Below the pieces are notes generated by a model, which saw only the letters and a list, made by a program, of their open reading frames with translations, searched no databases and was not told where the DNA came from. A stretch of DNA of 61,698 nucleotides from Patellaria atrata CBS 101060 (Eukaryota; Ascomycota; Dothideomycetes; Patellariales; Patellariaceae), in assembly GCA_010093705.1 (NCBI GenBank), contig MU006105.1:486615-548312 (forward strand). The letters run 5' to 3'. Both the position numbers and the translations under genes were made by a program. Positions 47,801 through 59,674 of the stretch are shown here, one piece after another; the first letter of the stretch is position 1; each line of letters begins with the position of its first letter.

Positions 47801-50318
47801 CACAATGAGCAAATGTTACCCGCCCGCCTGGCTCAGAGTGTCGATCACCACTCTACGTGTCCCGTGTCCCGCGTCGAAGAGGGGAATAATGGGCGTCTAT
47901 CACTCGAGAGATGATGCGCTATCACACTCCCCATATTTTATGAGAGACCGAGTGTGGGAGAAACACACGATAATGATCCTATCCACTCCTTCAGCTATTC
48001 TCTTCTAGATTAAATAGCAACTTTGATCAACAGTGCTGGCTACTGCTGTGGAAACGGTGAAAGTTGGATGAAACAATCTATGTAGCGGACTGTCTTTCTT
48101 TTTTTTTTTTTTTTTTTCTTTTTAAATTTTTGGGTTTTGATGCACCTTTTCCCAAAATCCTCACTTTGATGTATGGAGATGTCGTCAACTGCGGATGGTG
48201 ATATCTGCACGGCACGACACTGTCTCATAAGTATAATATGCGTGAAAAAAAGGTACATAGGATACTTTCGTATATAAGTCGAGTACGTACCCTCTGTCTC
48301 CACCTCGCGGATTCAATCCGAGCCATCCATCCACCATCCACTCAAATACACTTTCTGAACTTTGCAAATATACCCTTTATTACCGCAACGTTTCAGCAAA
48401 CCTCCGATTCGCATCGGATGTCGTGGCTACGTCCTATAAATGTACTGTACCTGTGCTGGAGACACGTGCGTTCGCATACCTTACCGTCCTATAGGGCCTC
48501 GAATCCTCCGACAACAGCATTGGACGGAATGGGTAGGACGTTTACGGGTTGCCTATTTGGGATGTTTCTGGACTGTAGGAGGGAGTGTTTGGCGTTCGAT
48601 ACTATCACCCCAACAGTAACAGTAAAATGAACCAGAAGCAGTCTTTCACTCCTTTCTTAACGATTACCATTCCATAGTAGTCCTTCCACTCTGTCTCCTC
48701 CATACCCGCATCCTCACAATGTCCGTTTCTCAGATATTGCACAAGGAGTCCTATTGATTCTAGTCAGCCTCCTCACCATCTCCCCTCTCCTCCGCCCCTA
48801 CATAAGGCATCATAGAACCCATCCCGAACGTGCCCATCTCCGCTCCTGACTGTAAAGCACAAACCCGCCCCCTCTTTCCGCTCCTCCTCACCACCTCAGC
48901 CTCACGCAGACATGGACCCCCGTCCCCCTCTCTCAGCCTCATGCCGCAGCAAGAGACAACTGCATACAGCACCGTACCATAATTCTACGGATCCAGTCGT
49001 CTCAAAGCAGAAACAACATCCCAAACACGGCATCTCTGAAACCCCCACCGCGCGCGACCCGGCCTGGTGAGAGTTATGTACAGAATGTAGGAGAAATCAC
49101 TGTCAGGTCTTTTTTTTTTTTTTTTCTTAAGCAAAAGGGGGAGGCCAATCCCATCTCGTTCCTATCATTCTAGGACTGGGGCTATAGTATAGCAGTAAGG
49201 TACGGTACGTATGTGAAATTATGGAACTACATATTATATGAACCAACCATGCGGCACGTGTCTACTAGACATCTACATGGCATAAACATAGTGATCGGCT
49301 CCACCATAGTACTATGCTATAACAGGACCCAGACAGCATGATGTAGTTATAGCACCCCCACGCGGGGGAGGAGGAACCCCATGGGGCCGAGGACAAGGAT
49401 CAAGATGATAAGAACCGAAATCAAGCACCATCGAAGTTTCAGGATAAATATAATATCCGCCGTTGACGCGTGATTCCTTCTCAAACGTTCTCATAGCACA
49501 TCGTCTTCCGTACCTTAGATTCCTTGATATTATAATATCTGGTATCTCATAACGCAGAGAACTCCCCCTTCCTTTAGTCCCTAGAACTAGTCCCTCAGCA
49601 ACCTCCTTGAAACGACATGGGACTCGACGCAAAACCGCCGTAATTCTACTCCAAATCCTTAAAACCTACCCACTTTAGCCGTCGGAACCAAACACTCGGG
49701 ACCAGGACGCGGGAGATGCCATCAGAACTTCTAGAAAAAAACAAAAAGAAAAAAAAAAAAAAAGGGACACTACTACTCCTAAAAAGTCTTGTAACAAAAA
49801 AAAAAAAAAACCCAAATGCCAGGCCCCAGATCTTGGCGGTCAGAATCTCCAACAACGAGGGCTGAGGAGCGGGAGACAAGGGCGTGCTTCCCCGACGTGG
49901 CTAGAGTCTGCCCAGTTGTTGGAGTGAGATTATGGGGGCGGATGAGAGGGATGGGGTGTCAAGCACAGTCAACAACCATAAGTCGCAGGAGTAGAGTTGG
50001 TATTTTACATTCCGTTGAATGGTTGTAGTTAGTTGTTATAGCAGTCTAGGAAGAAAGCATAGCCCAACAGGTGCAGCTGACATGCTTCCCATCCCGACCT
50101 ATCAGCACACCCGGGGAACAGCAATCGACCCTTCCGGCCCTCTTTCCCACGTTTTCGTTGCTTTTTCCTCCGCTGTAGAGAACATGCACGCGATCGGCCG
50201 TCAGTTCTGTCGGCTACGGCGCGCTGGGTAAAAGCTCTAACTCCTTCTCCCAATAATCTAATGTCGTACAGGTAATCTGCACTGTGGCAATTCTCACGAC
50301 CCAGGAGGCGAATAAAGC
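44851..50318. other. Gene-poor 5.5 kb downstream of creA
   Basis: The first 400 bases contain T-rich tracts, likely the creA 3' untranslated region. The longest frames (minus 45381-45914, 177 codons; minus 46773-47309, 178 codons) carry no known motif and overlap rival frames. Poly(T)/poly(A) runs lie at 48099-48119, 49110-49126 and 49736-49810. A cluster of TGTAC repeats lies at 46934-46983. Confidence 0.5.
46934..46983. repeat. Cluster of TGTAC/GTACTGTAC palindromes
   Basis: Six or seven GTAC cores occur within 50 bases, several as TACTGTAC or TGTACATGTACA, able to form small hairpins. Confidence 0.7.
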
Positions 50319-51905
50319 CTAGGTCTCTCCTTCTACCTCTTCTGCTGTCTCTGCCTCGAGTAAGGTTTCGTCGACGAGTAACCCCTCGGCAGCGAGTTCG
50401 TCGTCGTCCGCCCAGCCATACTCCTCGTCCGAACCTGCGTCCGAGTCTGCGATCTCGGCGACTATTCTGCGCTTTTTAGACGGGGGACGCGCAGGTGAGG
50501 TCGACGGCTGTATCGTAGTTGTGAGGTCCGCGGATGCGAGATCGAGGTCCGCGAGGCCGGTCTATGTATGGTTAGTAAGGGTAAGTGAAGTGGCGGTGAC
50601 GTTGACGCTATTGCTGTGTCTCGCCTCCGTTATACGAAAAGGATACAAATACAGGCTATACAGCAGCAACGTTATGAGGCTAGAAGAGCATTTTTCTTTC
50701 TTGGAGATGCTCTAACTCACCGTCTCAATCGTAAACGGGACCACTGCTCCGAAAGTCCCGTCATCCGCCAAAGTGACACCTCCCACCTTAACCACACCCA
50801 CAAAACGCACCCTGGTTCTCTGATCCTCGCTGATCCCATGACCTCTCAGTTGAGCCGGCAGCCAGTCTCTGAATAGCACCAGCCGAGTCGAGATCGTGTT
50901 GTCCCATTCTGTTCCTGATAGCGCAGGATGTAGCATCGCTCCAGAGCCGGCTCGTACTCTCGTATTCACCTGGTTGAGGAGGAGAACGGTTATGTTGTGC
51001 AAAGCTGCTGCTCTAGATAGCTTGAGAGCGACTTCACTCATTGCTGAGTATCGGCGACCGGCTGCCCAGCGGGTGGTTTCGCTTTTGGTGTGCCCTGGCT
51101 GATCTGAGATAATGTGGGGGTAGGCGTTCTCGAATACTGTGGAGATGGAGTCGATGACGATCAAGCTAGTTCCAGGCGGAGGAAATGAGGGGGGAGGGTG
51201 GACTAGTAATGCCAATAGATGTGGCAAAGTTGGCGTCGTATAGTGGTGAAAGTGCTGTGCCAGATCATCTGACGACAGGTGTGGGATGGGAGTCAGCGCA
51301 GTTGCTCCCTTCTTGTAAGATAGCGATGCAGACAGTATCTCCTTGACTCGACGGGGTGCTAAAGGAGCAGCAGCATCTGTATTGACGCATCAATATAGCC
51401 CACCTATAGCAGCTGGACGACATCGACATACCGATCCACACGACATCATCTCCAGCTCGTAAAGCAGACACGCAGGCCTGTATGCTACCCACACTCATAT
51501 CAGTCATGTCCCTCCAGAATCCTTCGCGTATCCCGTTTCTTTGCCCATAGCACGTATACCCCTGATCGAAAGGAGTGACGTACCCGAATGTAGTCTTCCC
51601 AGCTCCTGGAGGACCATAAACCTCAGTCACTTTCCCACGCGTCAAACCCCCTCCTGAACCCCATGTTGAGTAAGAGTTGCCCGCTGCACCTGTTAGGATA
51701 GCGTCCAACCGTTCAAGAGCGGTGGATATGGCGCGTGGAGCTTGTGATTTGAGGTTCTCGAGTACTTGAGACGCGGTTACCGTGGGTAGTCTACCTACGC
51801 GAGTATTAGCAATTGAGGAGTATACTGGGGTAAGAATCTTAGTAACATACGTGATGATGAAGATGAAGGAAGCTTTGAGCTGTCCTCACTTGCTATATGC
51901 TCCAT
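50319..51905 (-). CDS. Rad51 paralogue, RecA-family ATPase (Rad55/Rad57-like)
   Basis: Five exons (51905-51851, 51794-51584, 51484-51432, 51376-50721, 50561-50319) give 405 residues. A short N-terminal part (LPTVTASQVLENLKSQAPRAISTALERLDAIL in two pieces) leads to Walker A GPPGAGKT near 82-89, then DDVVWIDAAAP, Walker B SLIVIDSIS near 190, and NITVLLLNQVNTRV with HPALSGTEWDNTISTRLVLFRDW, the RecA-core end typical of Rad51 paralogues. The last exon adds a nuclear-type basic patch (SKKRR) and an acidic tail. Such proteins help load or stabilise Rad51 filaments in recombination. Which paralogue it is cannot be settled without alignment. The exon 2-3 joint is placed at TAG|CATACAG because it alone keeps frame (TTFGIQACVSAL). 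Confidence 0.85.
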
Positions 51906-52360
51906 AAAGCCTGCTACTGGTCAAGGGAGGGGTGGTGACGTGGAGGCTTTGAGAAAATGGTCGGCTTTCTCGACCATCCCGTTTATTCAAGTCATGGTGA
52001 TGCTCTAAATCAGTGCGCACAACCCATCTCGCCTGCTGGGAATAGCTCTAAAGTTTGTATTGATGGTGAAATGTTTCGTTGAACAGTTCTGGACAGCTGA
52101 ATGTCAATGAAGCGGGATCTAGCGCGGGCTGACCCAAGTACACGCCCTCGGTCTGTCGAGGGCGTCTTTCAACACAATAGAATGTGGACAGTCCGCAGAC
52201 TTGTCCGGTATCTTACAAATCCCCGGACATTGATTGGACTTCAATTGCAATTTTTTTCTGCAATGTGGTAAATTGAAGCTTCTTCAAGTTTCAGTTCTCA
52301 ATTCCTCTTTCTTTTACATCACTTTCCTAAGGTAGTTCTGGAACTATAGAACTAGCCGTG
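51906..52360. promoter_or_regulatory. Divergent promoter region of the Rad51 paralogue and MOSC gene
   Basis: 455 bases between start codons. Nothing specific recognised apart from T-rich and pyrimidine-rich leader sequence before 52361. Confidence 0.4.
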
Positions 52361-53883
52361 ATGGACGGTATCCAAGCACTGCGGGCACAACTACAGAACT
52401 CCTCCCAATGGACAAAAATTTCGTTATTTCTTCCAATACTTCCAGTAATCTATCTCCTGATTTCTGAGTTTTTAACCCAACAGAAAGAAAGAGAAGCTCC
52501 CGCAGGATGTCGTCAACTGGGAATCCCCCAAGGGCTTCCAAGCAAGTTATCAGACCAGTATGACAAGAGCTATGCTGAGGGTACCGAAGAAAGTAAAGAC
52601 GAGAATGGAAGGGGATTGTGGAAGATCAAGGCCTTATTCATCTATCCTCTCAAGAGTTGCTACCCGGTGGAGCTATTCGAAGGCGAAGTTATCTCCACGG
52701 GTATGGCATGTGATCGTCAGTTTACCTTTGCCCAGCTCGTCTCAAAGAAGGAGAAAGATGGAAATCAATCTCGGGATCCTCAATGGTCTTTCATCACCCA
52801 AAGGGAATACCCATTATTAACGAGAGTCAAGACGGAGCTTTGGGTGCCAGAACCAAACCTAGACACATATTCTAAAGATGCAGAGTTCGTCAAGAATAGG
52901 GGCTGTATCGTTGTCAAGTTCCCATTCACGCCTTCAGTTAGCTTCTCCCCTCAGGGGCTAAAGAACTTCTTCGATATACTAGTGGCTATGATTTCTAGCT
53001 TTAGCATGTATGCTGAACCTGAAGTATCTTTCCGTGTACCATTCAACCCAACCTCTGAGCGGTACAAGGAGAAAGGTTATACACGAGAAACGATGAAGAT
53101 CTGGAACGAATATCCCGAGGCTCTTAACGTGGGCTCTGAAATACCACCCGAGGCGCTGTCGAAACTTAAACACTTCCTTGGCGTGAGAAATCCGTTAACT
53201 CTGTTCCGTATCGACCCCCAAAGGTACCGTGAGGTCCATCGTGCTGCGCCGGAAAAGGATGTTTTAGGATTTCAACCTGTCATTGGCATGGCAGATGCGG
53301 TATGCCACCGTTGCTCGATTATGAATTCCTCGTACATCTAACTCTCTATTAAAAGTACCCCTTACATCTCGTCAACCTCTCTAGCGTCCACGATCTTGCC
53401 TCCAAACTCCCCTCAACCCCCAGAATCAACCTCGACGCCCTCCGCTTCCGCGCAAACATCTACAGTAAGTCTCCACGACAGCTTCCCTCCTTTCCCCCTG
53501 TTTCTCTCTCCAACTCCACTTTCTCTGCATCATACATCACCTCATTTTCCAACCTTAATTCGCCCTTCACAGTTACCGGTCCTCCCGCCTTTGAAGAAGA
53601 CACCTTCTCCATCCTCCGCCTCAATAACCGCAATTACCACGTTTCCTGCCGTACCGCGCGGTGCAAGCTTCCCAACGTCTCCTCCGCCACCGGCTTCGCG
53701 GATCTCAACCAGCCTTATGTGACGATGAGCAAGTATCGAAAAGTGGACAAGGGGTCCCCGAAACATCCGGTGTTTGGACTGCAGATGGTACCTATGGAGT
53801 CAGGGGTGGGATTACTGAAAGTGGGGGATGAGGTTGAGGTTGTGGAAAGGGTGGAAGGGGAACATGTTTATATCCCGCAGTAA
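52361..53883 (+). CDS. Membrane-anchored MOSC-domain protein (mARC-like)
   Basis: Three exons (52361-53299, 53356-53464, 53573-53883) encode 452 residues. A membrane anchor at about 21-38 (ISLFLPILPVIYLLISEF) precedes a beta-barrel N-terminal MOSC domain (LWKIKALFIYPLKSCYPVELFEG in two pieces, GMACDRQFTFAQ). A long middle part follows, then the joint MADA|YPLHLVNLSSVHDLASKL and the C-terminal MOSC domain (RINLDALRFRANIYITG, FEEDTF, CRTARCKLPNVS, VGDEVEVVE). MOSC proteins bind molybdenum cofactor; in mARC enzymes a Cys holds the metal and they reduce N-hydroxylated compounds. The first acceptor is AAAAG|TACCCC rather than the later CTCTAG, because only this keeps frame and the LVNLSS block. 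Confidence 0.9.
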
Positions 53884-55599
53884 GCGGGGAGGAAGGGTGG
53901 CGGGATTTTGATGTTGGATTCACTGGTGACGTATGATAATTGATCAACAGCGATATCGAACAACATTTCATATCATCCTGGTACCATATCTCCTATCCTC
54001 CGCATTCACGAAATCACCCTCCTCTCCTAACCACCCGCCCCCCATATCCCACACTCCGACACCTCATCCCCATGTCCTCTCCCCTTCCCCCCAAGCTCAA
54101 ATGACGCCCCTACAGTCTTCCAACGTACCACATCCCCAAACGGATATCCCCGACTTCAACCATCACACATCGACCTGTACGCAAAAAATCAGCCCTGCTC
54201 CATTTCATCATACAATCCACATACCATCGCGTCAACCACTTCATCAACCCACGCCTCTATCTCCCTCCTCTTCCTACTTCCCATTAAATCCCCGAAGCGT
54301 CTGACTCCCTGCACTGTACGGTCTTGTATAGGTAGCGTTGGGGGATGCGAGGTCAGCGGTCCGTATGCTGTGGGTGCTAGTATGGGAGGTTAGGGGGCCG
54401 GTTGGGGGGCGTGTGGGGGTTGTGGTGTCGTTGGCCTGGGGAGAGGGGGGGGAGGAGAGCGGGTGGTGGCAGAGGAGGACGGCACGGAGGGAGTAGTAGA
54501 GGGAGAGGAGGAGAGCTTTTGGGGTGAGCCAGGGTGTTCACTTTAGGTGGTGGTGGCTATTGTGGTACTTTGGGGTCAATGGGACAGACTTGGGGTAGTC
54601 TTTTGAGGTTGAGTTTGTTTTGGGATATGGTGTGTTCTCCATTCTACTGCTCTAGACTATAATCTACTTTTATTTTACTTCATTTTATCCTACCGCACTG
54701 TTCACTGTCGGTATGTTTGAATCCGCTTCCTATGATATGGAGAAAGTAACCATCCAACCATCCGACTTCTTCTTCTCTTTCTTCTGTTCGAGACCCGGTT
54801 TTATTTTCTGTGAATACTTTTGTAAACCATGATACCGGTAGAGCGAGGTGTAAGTGCTGTGGTTCCAGTGGTTGCTGGGACAACGGGATGGGTAGTGAGG
54901 TGAGGTTGATGGATTATAGTGGATGTGCCTTGAGATGTATCACAGAGAAGAGGGATGACGATTTTTCGGCTGTTATTGTGATGCTTTTGAGAATTTTGAG
55001 CTTTTATTGTCGTGATTGAAGACAAGTGTCTCCAGCCAGATGTCGTGTAGGCCAAATTGAACAATGCCAGCGCAATGTCAGATTCTGATTGGAAACGTCT
55101 TCAGACTAATCTCATCAGTTAAAACACGCGAAGCAGTATAACGACACTTCTAGCTTTGTGGTTGTGTTTTGAACTCACTCGGTCTTCATCTATCTCTGTT
55201 CGGTCGGAAGTTGTAAACACATTTGAAAAATAAGGTGCCGTGGCTGTTATGCGCTCTCCGATGGAGATTACACCCCAGGCATGAATTGAGGAACATCTAT
55301 TTTCTGATCTGATGGATGTGGTCCGAACTTCTGGGAAGTGTTGGCCTTATTTGAGCTCCAGCGTTGCTTTGCGGGCGGCGAATACATACGTGACTTCGCA
55401 GATATCATACCTACGACTATGCTCGAGGCTCACGCGGGCGCACGCAAGATCGCTGGGCCTTAGGGACATGGTGCAAGGTATCACTTGAGATAGCAGATGC
55501 AAGTCAATTGCCAATCATAAACACTTTCGTATCCCTATCTCAGCTTTTGAGCGCATGTATTCAAAGACTATCTAAAGCAAATCTATCTAAATAGCATCA

Positions 55600-55945
55600 A
55601 AACAGAGTCAGCAAACATCAAAGGCTATCAGATAATCAAGCCAGCAGCTGAAAACCATCCGAAGAGGTTATCAAGCTATTGCTAGAAATCATGAGTTCAT
55701 CATTTAGCCTTTGTAATCGCGGGTTCCAGTCATGATTTCTTTCCGCTACACCTTAATCCGAAGGTCTCACAGATGCCAGATTACCTCTGCACCGCATTGC
55801 AGTGCCCAGAGCTATTGGAAAAGAAAAAAGAGGAAGAAGTTTGGGGGAGACGAAGGGGTTTATATATCCTACGCCAAAGCTTCTGGCAGAATGCTAGATC
55901 AACCGAGACGGCCGTCAGATCACTCGAAGGCGGTAGAACCAGCTG
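55600..55945 (+). repeat. Diverged direct repeat, copy 1
   Basis: Shares with copy 2, in order: CATC...GGCTATCAG, CCGAAGAG, AGTTCATCATTTAG (55694), CATGATTTC, CGAAGGTCTCAC, AAGAAGTTTGGGG, GGCTTCTGGCAGAA-like and the GGCGGT...GATCACTC blocks. The offset to copy 2 is about 549 bases at the AGTTCATCATTTAG anchor. Confidence 0.75.
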
Positions 55946-56149
55946 GAGGACGACTGTGAATGTGTTTGGATCATTTATTTTGTATCGTCGGATTCGACGA
56001 TCAAGCAAAGTGGCCGGGTCTCCGACGTTCATGGAAAGACATCGCTTCAAGGGAGTTCAAAATGGTGGAAAGTTGATCATCACATTGAATATACCTATCT
56101 AATATCTACTATGTACTATCGAGTGAGAGAGCAAGAAACACCTGACAAC

Positions 56150-56490
56150 CAAGCAGAATCTACAAACATCATTGCTATCAGAACACAAGCCTAGCAGTTA
56201 AGTCACCTTCCGAAGAGTATGTCTATTGCTGAGGCAAGCGTAAGTTCATCATTTAGTCAAGCGTAACCCGGGATACGCCATGATTTCCATCCACAGCGAC
56301 CTAAACCCGAAGGTCTCACGGGCGGGGATACACTTTCCCTTTGTAAAAAAGGAAAATAAGAAGAAGAAGTTTGGGGGGAGGGGATGAAAGGGCTTATATA
56401 TTCCATACCAAGGCTTCTGGCAGAAAACTGGATCACCCGAGGGCGGTCTAGCGGTTGCTAGATCACTCAGGGCGGTCGAAGGTGGTGTAA
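56150..56490 (+). repeat. Diverged direct repeat, copy 2
   Basis: Second copy of the repeat at 55600-55945, with AGTTCATCATTTAG at 56243-56256, CGAAGGTCTCAC near 56309, GAAGAAGTTTGGGG near 56367 and GGCTTCTGGCAGAA near 56411. Identity is patchy with small indels, so the duplication is old. No coding capacity or LTR/TIR ends were found. Confidence 0.75.
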
Positions 56491-59400
56491 AGTTGTGGCC
56501 GAATCATCAAGGGGGCAGTTGCGGGACGTTTGATGTGCATTTGACTTGACTCTGTGATATTTGTTTCTTCAGGAGATCTTGCCGGCACACAGAGTACATG
56601 CGGGACGACTTTTCAGGGCTGTCATAATAGAGAAAGACATAGAAATAGCTTTATTGATCATAGAGATTCTTTCCATAAAGTAAACGGTACTGTCTTGAAG
56701 ACTAGCCTAAGAATAACTCACAATCTCCCTTTCGAACTGCCTCCTAAACGCCACTCGCCGCAACTCCGCAAGCAGATCTACTCTATTCCTTCAGGGCTGT
56801 GACCTCAATTCCACGGAACGATTATCGACGCATCTACGCAACCTATAAGAAAACACTAAGGGCTAGAGGAAGACGTTGTTGGTGCGCGAAATATATTTCT
56901 GACTATCACGAGTGATGAAATAATACCCTATAGAATGGAAATAGTACAGTACCATAGCAGAGCATACTCCCATGCTGTGAGCATAGAAGATCGGCCTTCA
57001 GATTATGCTCAGCCTCCGTGTTATTCTTCTCTCACTTATTAAAAATCGGTTCTCGGTAAGTCCCTTTTCCTCGTAGCGGCTCAACATGTTTTAAGAGTAT
57101 TCGAATTTAGGAGATGGATAGGCGGCGCTTTCTGATATCCATCGAGCGGAATTCCACAACCACACAATGTCCTATTCGGAAACCTTCCTTCAAGGCGACC
57201 ATATCCGATATCTCTTCGACTATTTTTTGCCCCTTCATCATGCATAGTGCTTGGAAGAAAGTTTGCCACCTGCCCAACTCGTATATACTAGACGGTTGAA
57301 TACTAGAACTCCCAACAAGTTTTCAGCTCCAAGGCAGCAACATATCATGTATGTTCAGGCTCAAAGAAGAATGCCACGGAAGAAGTCTCTTGAAACACAC
57401 GGGGAATGATATAGAATATAGCGGAAGGAATCGGAAAGAGATATGAAAGCACTTGGGCAGCATTGGCAGAGATCGGGCTGCAAATTCGGAGTCTTGGGAG
57501 GGCGGAGAGTGAGGCTCAAGGTCACACATCTCATCAACGTGGGATGGTTCTCAGCTAGACAGGGCTCTACATATTACCAGAAACGTATCAAAGGATCACA
57601 ACCCTCCAAGGCCGTTTGACATGCCCAGCGGGTGATTTCTGAGGTAAGCAGCTTATCTCGCGGTTAAGTGCTCTACTTTCTCCGCGTGGTTGACGAAAAG
57701 AGACGGGGGCGATAATAAGGATACCAGAATGAGGTTATGATTTATACCAGCCACAATGTGGCGGGCTTGGATGGAACGTCCGGGTGAGGTCAAGTTTGGG
57801 GGCGAAAAGATGGTTAGACCTGCCGCCCAAAGTTGGAGAACTACTGATTTCGAGAGAAATATAGAGGGCCTGAACAATGTCTGTACCGGAAACTCATTTT
57901 TTGATACAGAATCTAACAACAATCAACGGGATTACGGAGTTACATACCTGCTGGACGTAAAGTCGTGCAACATTGATAATCGATACCCAACTGCAGCCCT
58001 TTCTCAGGGCTGAGGATTCTTCGGCTCAGTAGACGTAGCCGTTGTGGTTTACACGCGTCGTTCTGGCGCAAGAAAGAAAATCTTCTACTATTGTTAGGAA
58101 ATTCGATCAAGTGATATCTGAACGAAGACTGTCGTCCAATAGACGACTATGCACCAACAACTGATCGCCCTCTCATTATTAGCAGTTTTTTATGCGTTCA
58201 ACACCTTGTCACGATAGTTCAACTCTCTCCTCTTCCCCTCCTGTCGCCTATACAGATATCCCTATTGAAACGGCCGGGTAGAGACTTCATCGGCGTGGAT
58301 CGTGAGGGCGCATATGTCGGCGTTGATGATAGGCATGCATCCTTAGTTCCCGCTGCTGTCTCGATGCCGTCCCGAATGTGTCCCTGAACGCTCTTCGGCA
58401 GCGAATGATTGTTGTCTCCAGTATGGTAGCCTCGACCAAAAAATGACTGCTGGACAAAAAAGCTTTAGAAACCACCCCTTGGTCTCTCGGCGGGCTTTGG
58501 AAGGGCGGTGCGTGAGGCGCAGAGAAGTACCATATACTACGGTCATATGAGGCCTAGCGTCTTGGAGTATGGTCCATGTTTCCCTTGAACTACTTCCCTT
58601 ATTCCCTGAGACAACGCACCCTCCATCTTCCATCTTCATGGCCGCTCGCCTCATCCATTCAGCTGCCTCAGACGGCACAAGACCAGAGCGGTACCTGATG
58701 ATCAGTCTGGTGCTAATGCGTAGTATTCAAACCATACCGTGCTTGTTAGATCCTCAACTTGAGCCCAGCGGACAACGGTACAGTATCATCGCCAATTCCA
58801 ACCATGTCTCTCCCGAATTTGTTACAGAATAGCTATTTACGATGGGGCTGAAAGTACCCTCGTGATCTCCAGTTCATCTTCTTCATTCTCTTGAAAAATC
58901 TTTAGTCGCAAATTGGGACACATTAGGACGAAAAGTGCAGGGCTTTATGGCCATGTACAGCCCCAGAGCTGTGCATTTTCGAGTCTCTCATACACCTCCC
59001 CTTCAGGTATCTTTGTAATAATCAGACCATTCTTGATTCTTCAGAGATTTTCATGGACCCCAAATTTATATTTGCCCCTAGTTGAGAAGTGGCTCGTTCG
59101 TCCGATGATGTTTTTGTATGATCGTCTAAACTTCCTACATTGTTGGCGGTGGCCGCCAGGCTGCACTTTTCAATATATGGTTTGGCCCATCTCACAGTGA
59201 GGTTAGAGTTACTCCTACTTTTATACTGGATATCTTTAGAGTAATATATCAATGGTCCTGACATTTGATATTTGCTCTTGATCAATTAAATTGCATCCCA
59301 TCTTATTGCTTTTCACATTGTTTCCATATAAACCTTCGGACTGTCTCAGTTCAGTTTGTCATCTGCAACAAATCATCATCAGCATATAAGGTACGTCCAT

Positions 59401-59674
59401 GTCCACCCTTTGACTTGACTTGATCAGCCGTTTGATTTTTCGTTAGTTTGCTCTCAACCTGAGTTCGATTTACTGCCTTATTTTGTTCACAACAATTTTT
59501 CCCGAGCAAAGGGACTTCTAAAGCATACTTACCACCTTTCTTTCACACGAAATACATATATACAAATCATCCATACGAATCTGAGCTTGTAAACTATATC
59601 GAGTAGCTCTCCTACCTTAGCGCAATAGCGGATCCCTTCTCATCATCCAACTTCCATCTCAACACAACATCCAA

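Larger units (their letters stand above)
53884..59674. other. Gene-poor 5.8 kb
   Basis: No gene recognised. Scattered frames under 125 codons lack known motifs. It contains the decayed direct duplication described at 55600-56490. The 59300-59674 part, CT-rich, is the likely leader of the last gene. Confidence 0.5.

Noticed and set aside
48300-48325. Possible tRNA B box (GGATTCAATCC)
   Set aside because: No A box or acceptor and anticodon stems could be fitted around it; no tRNA gene was recognised anywhere in the window.
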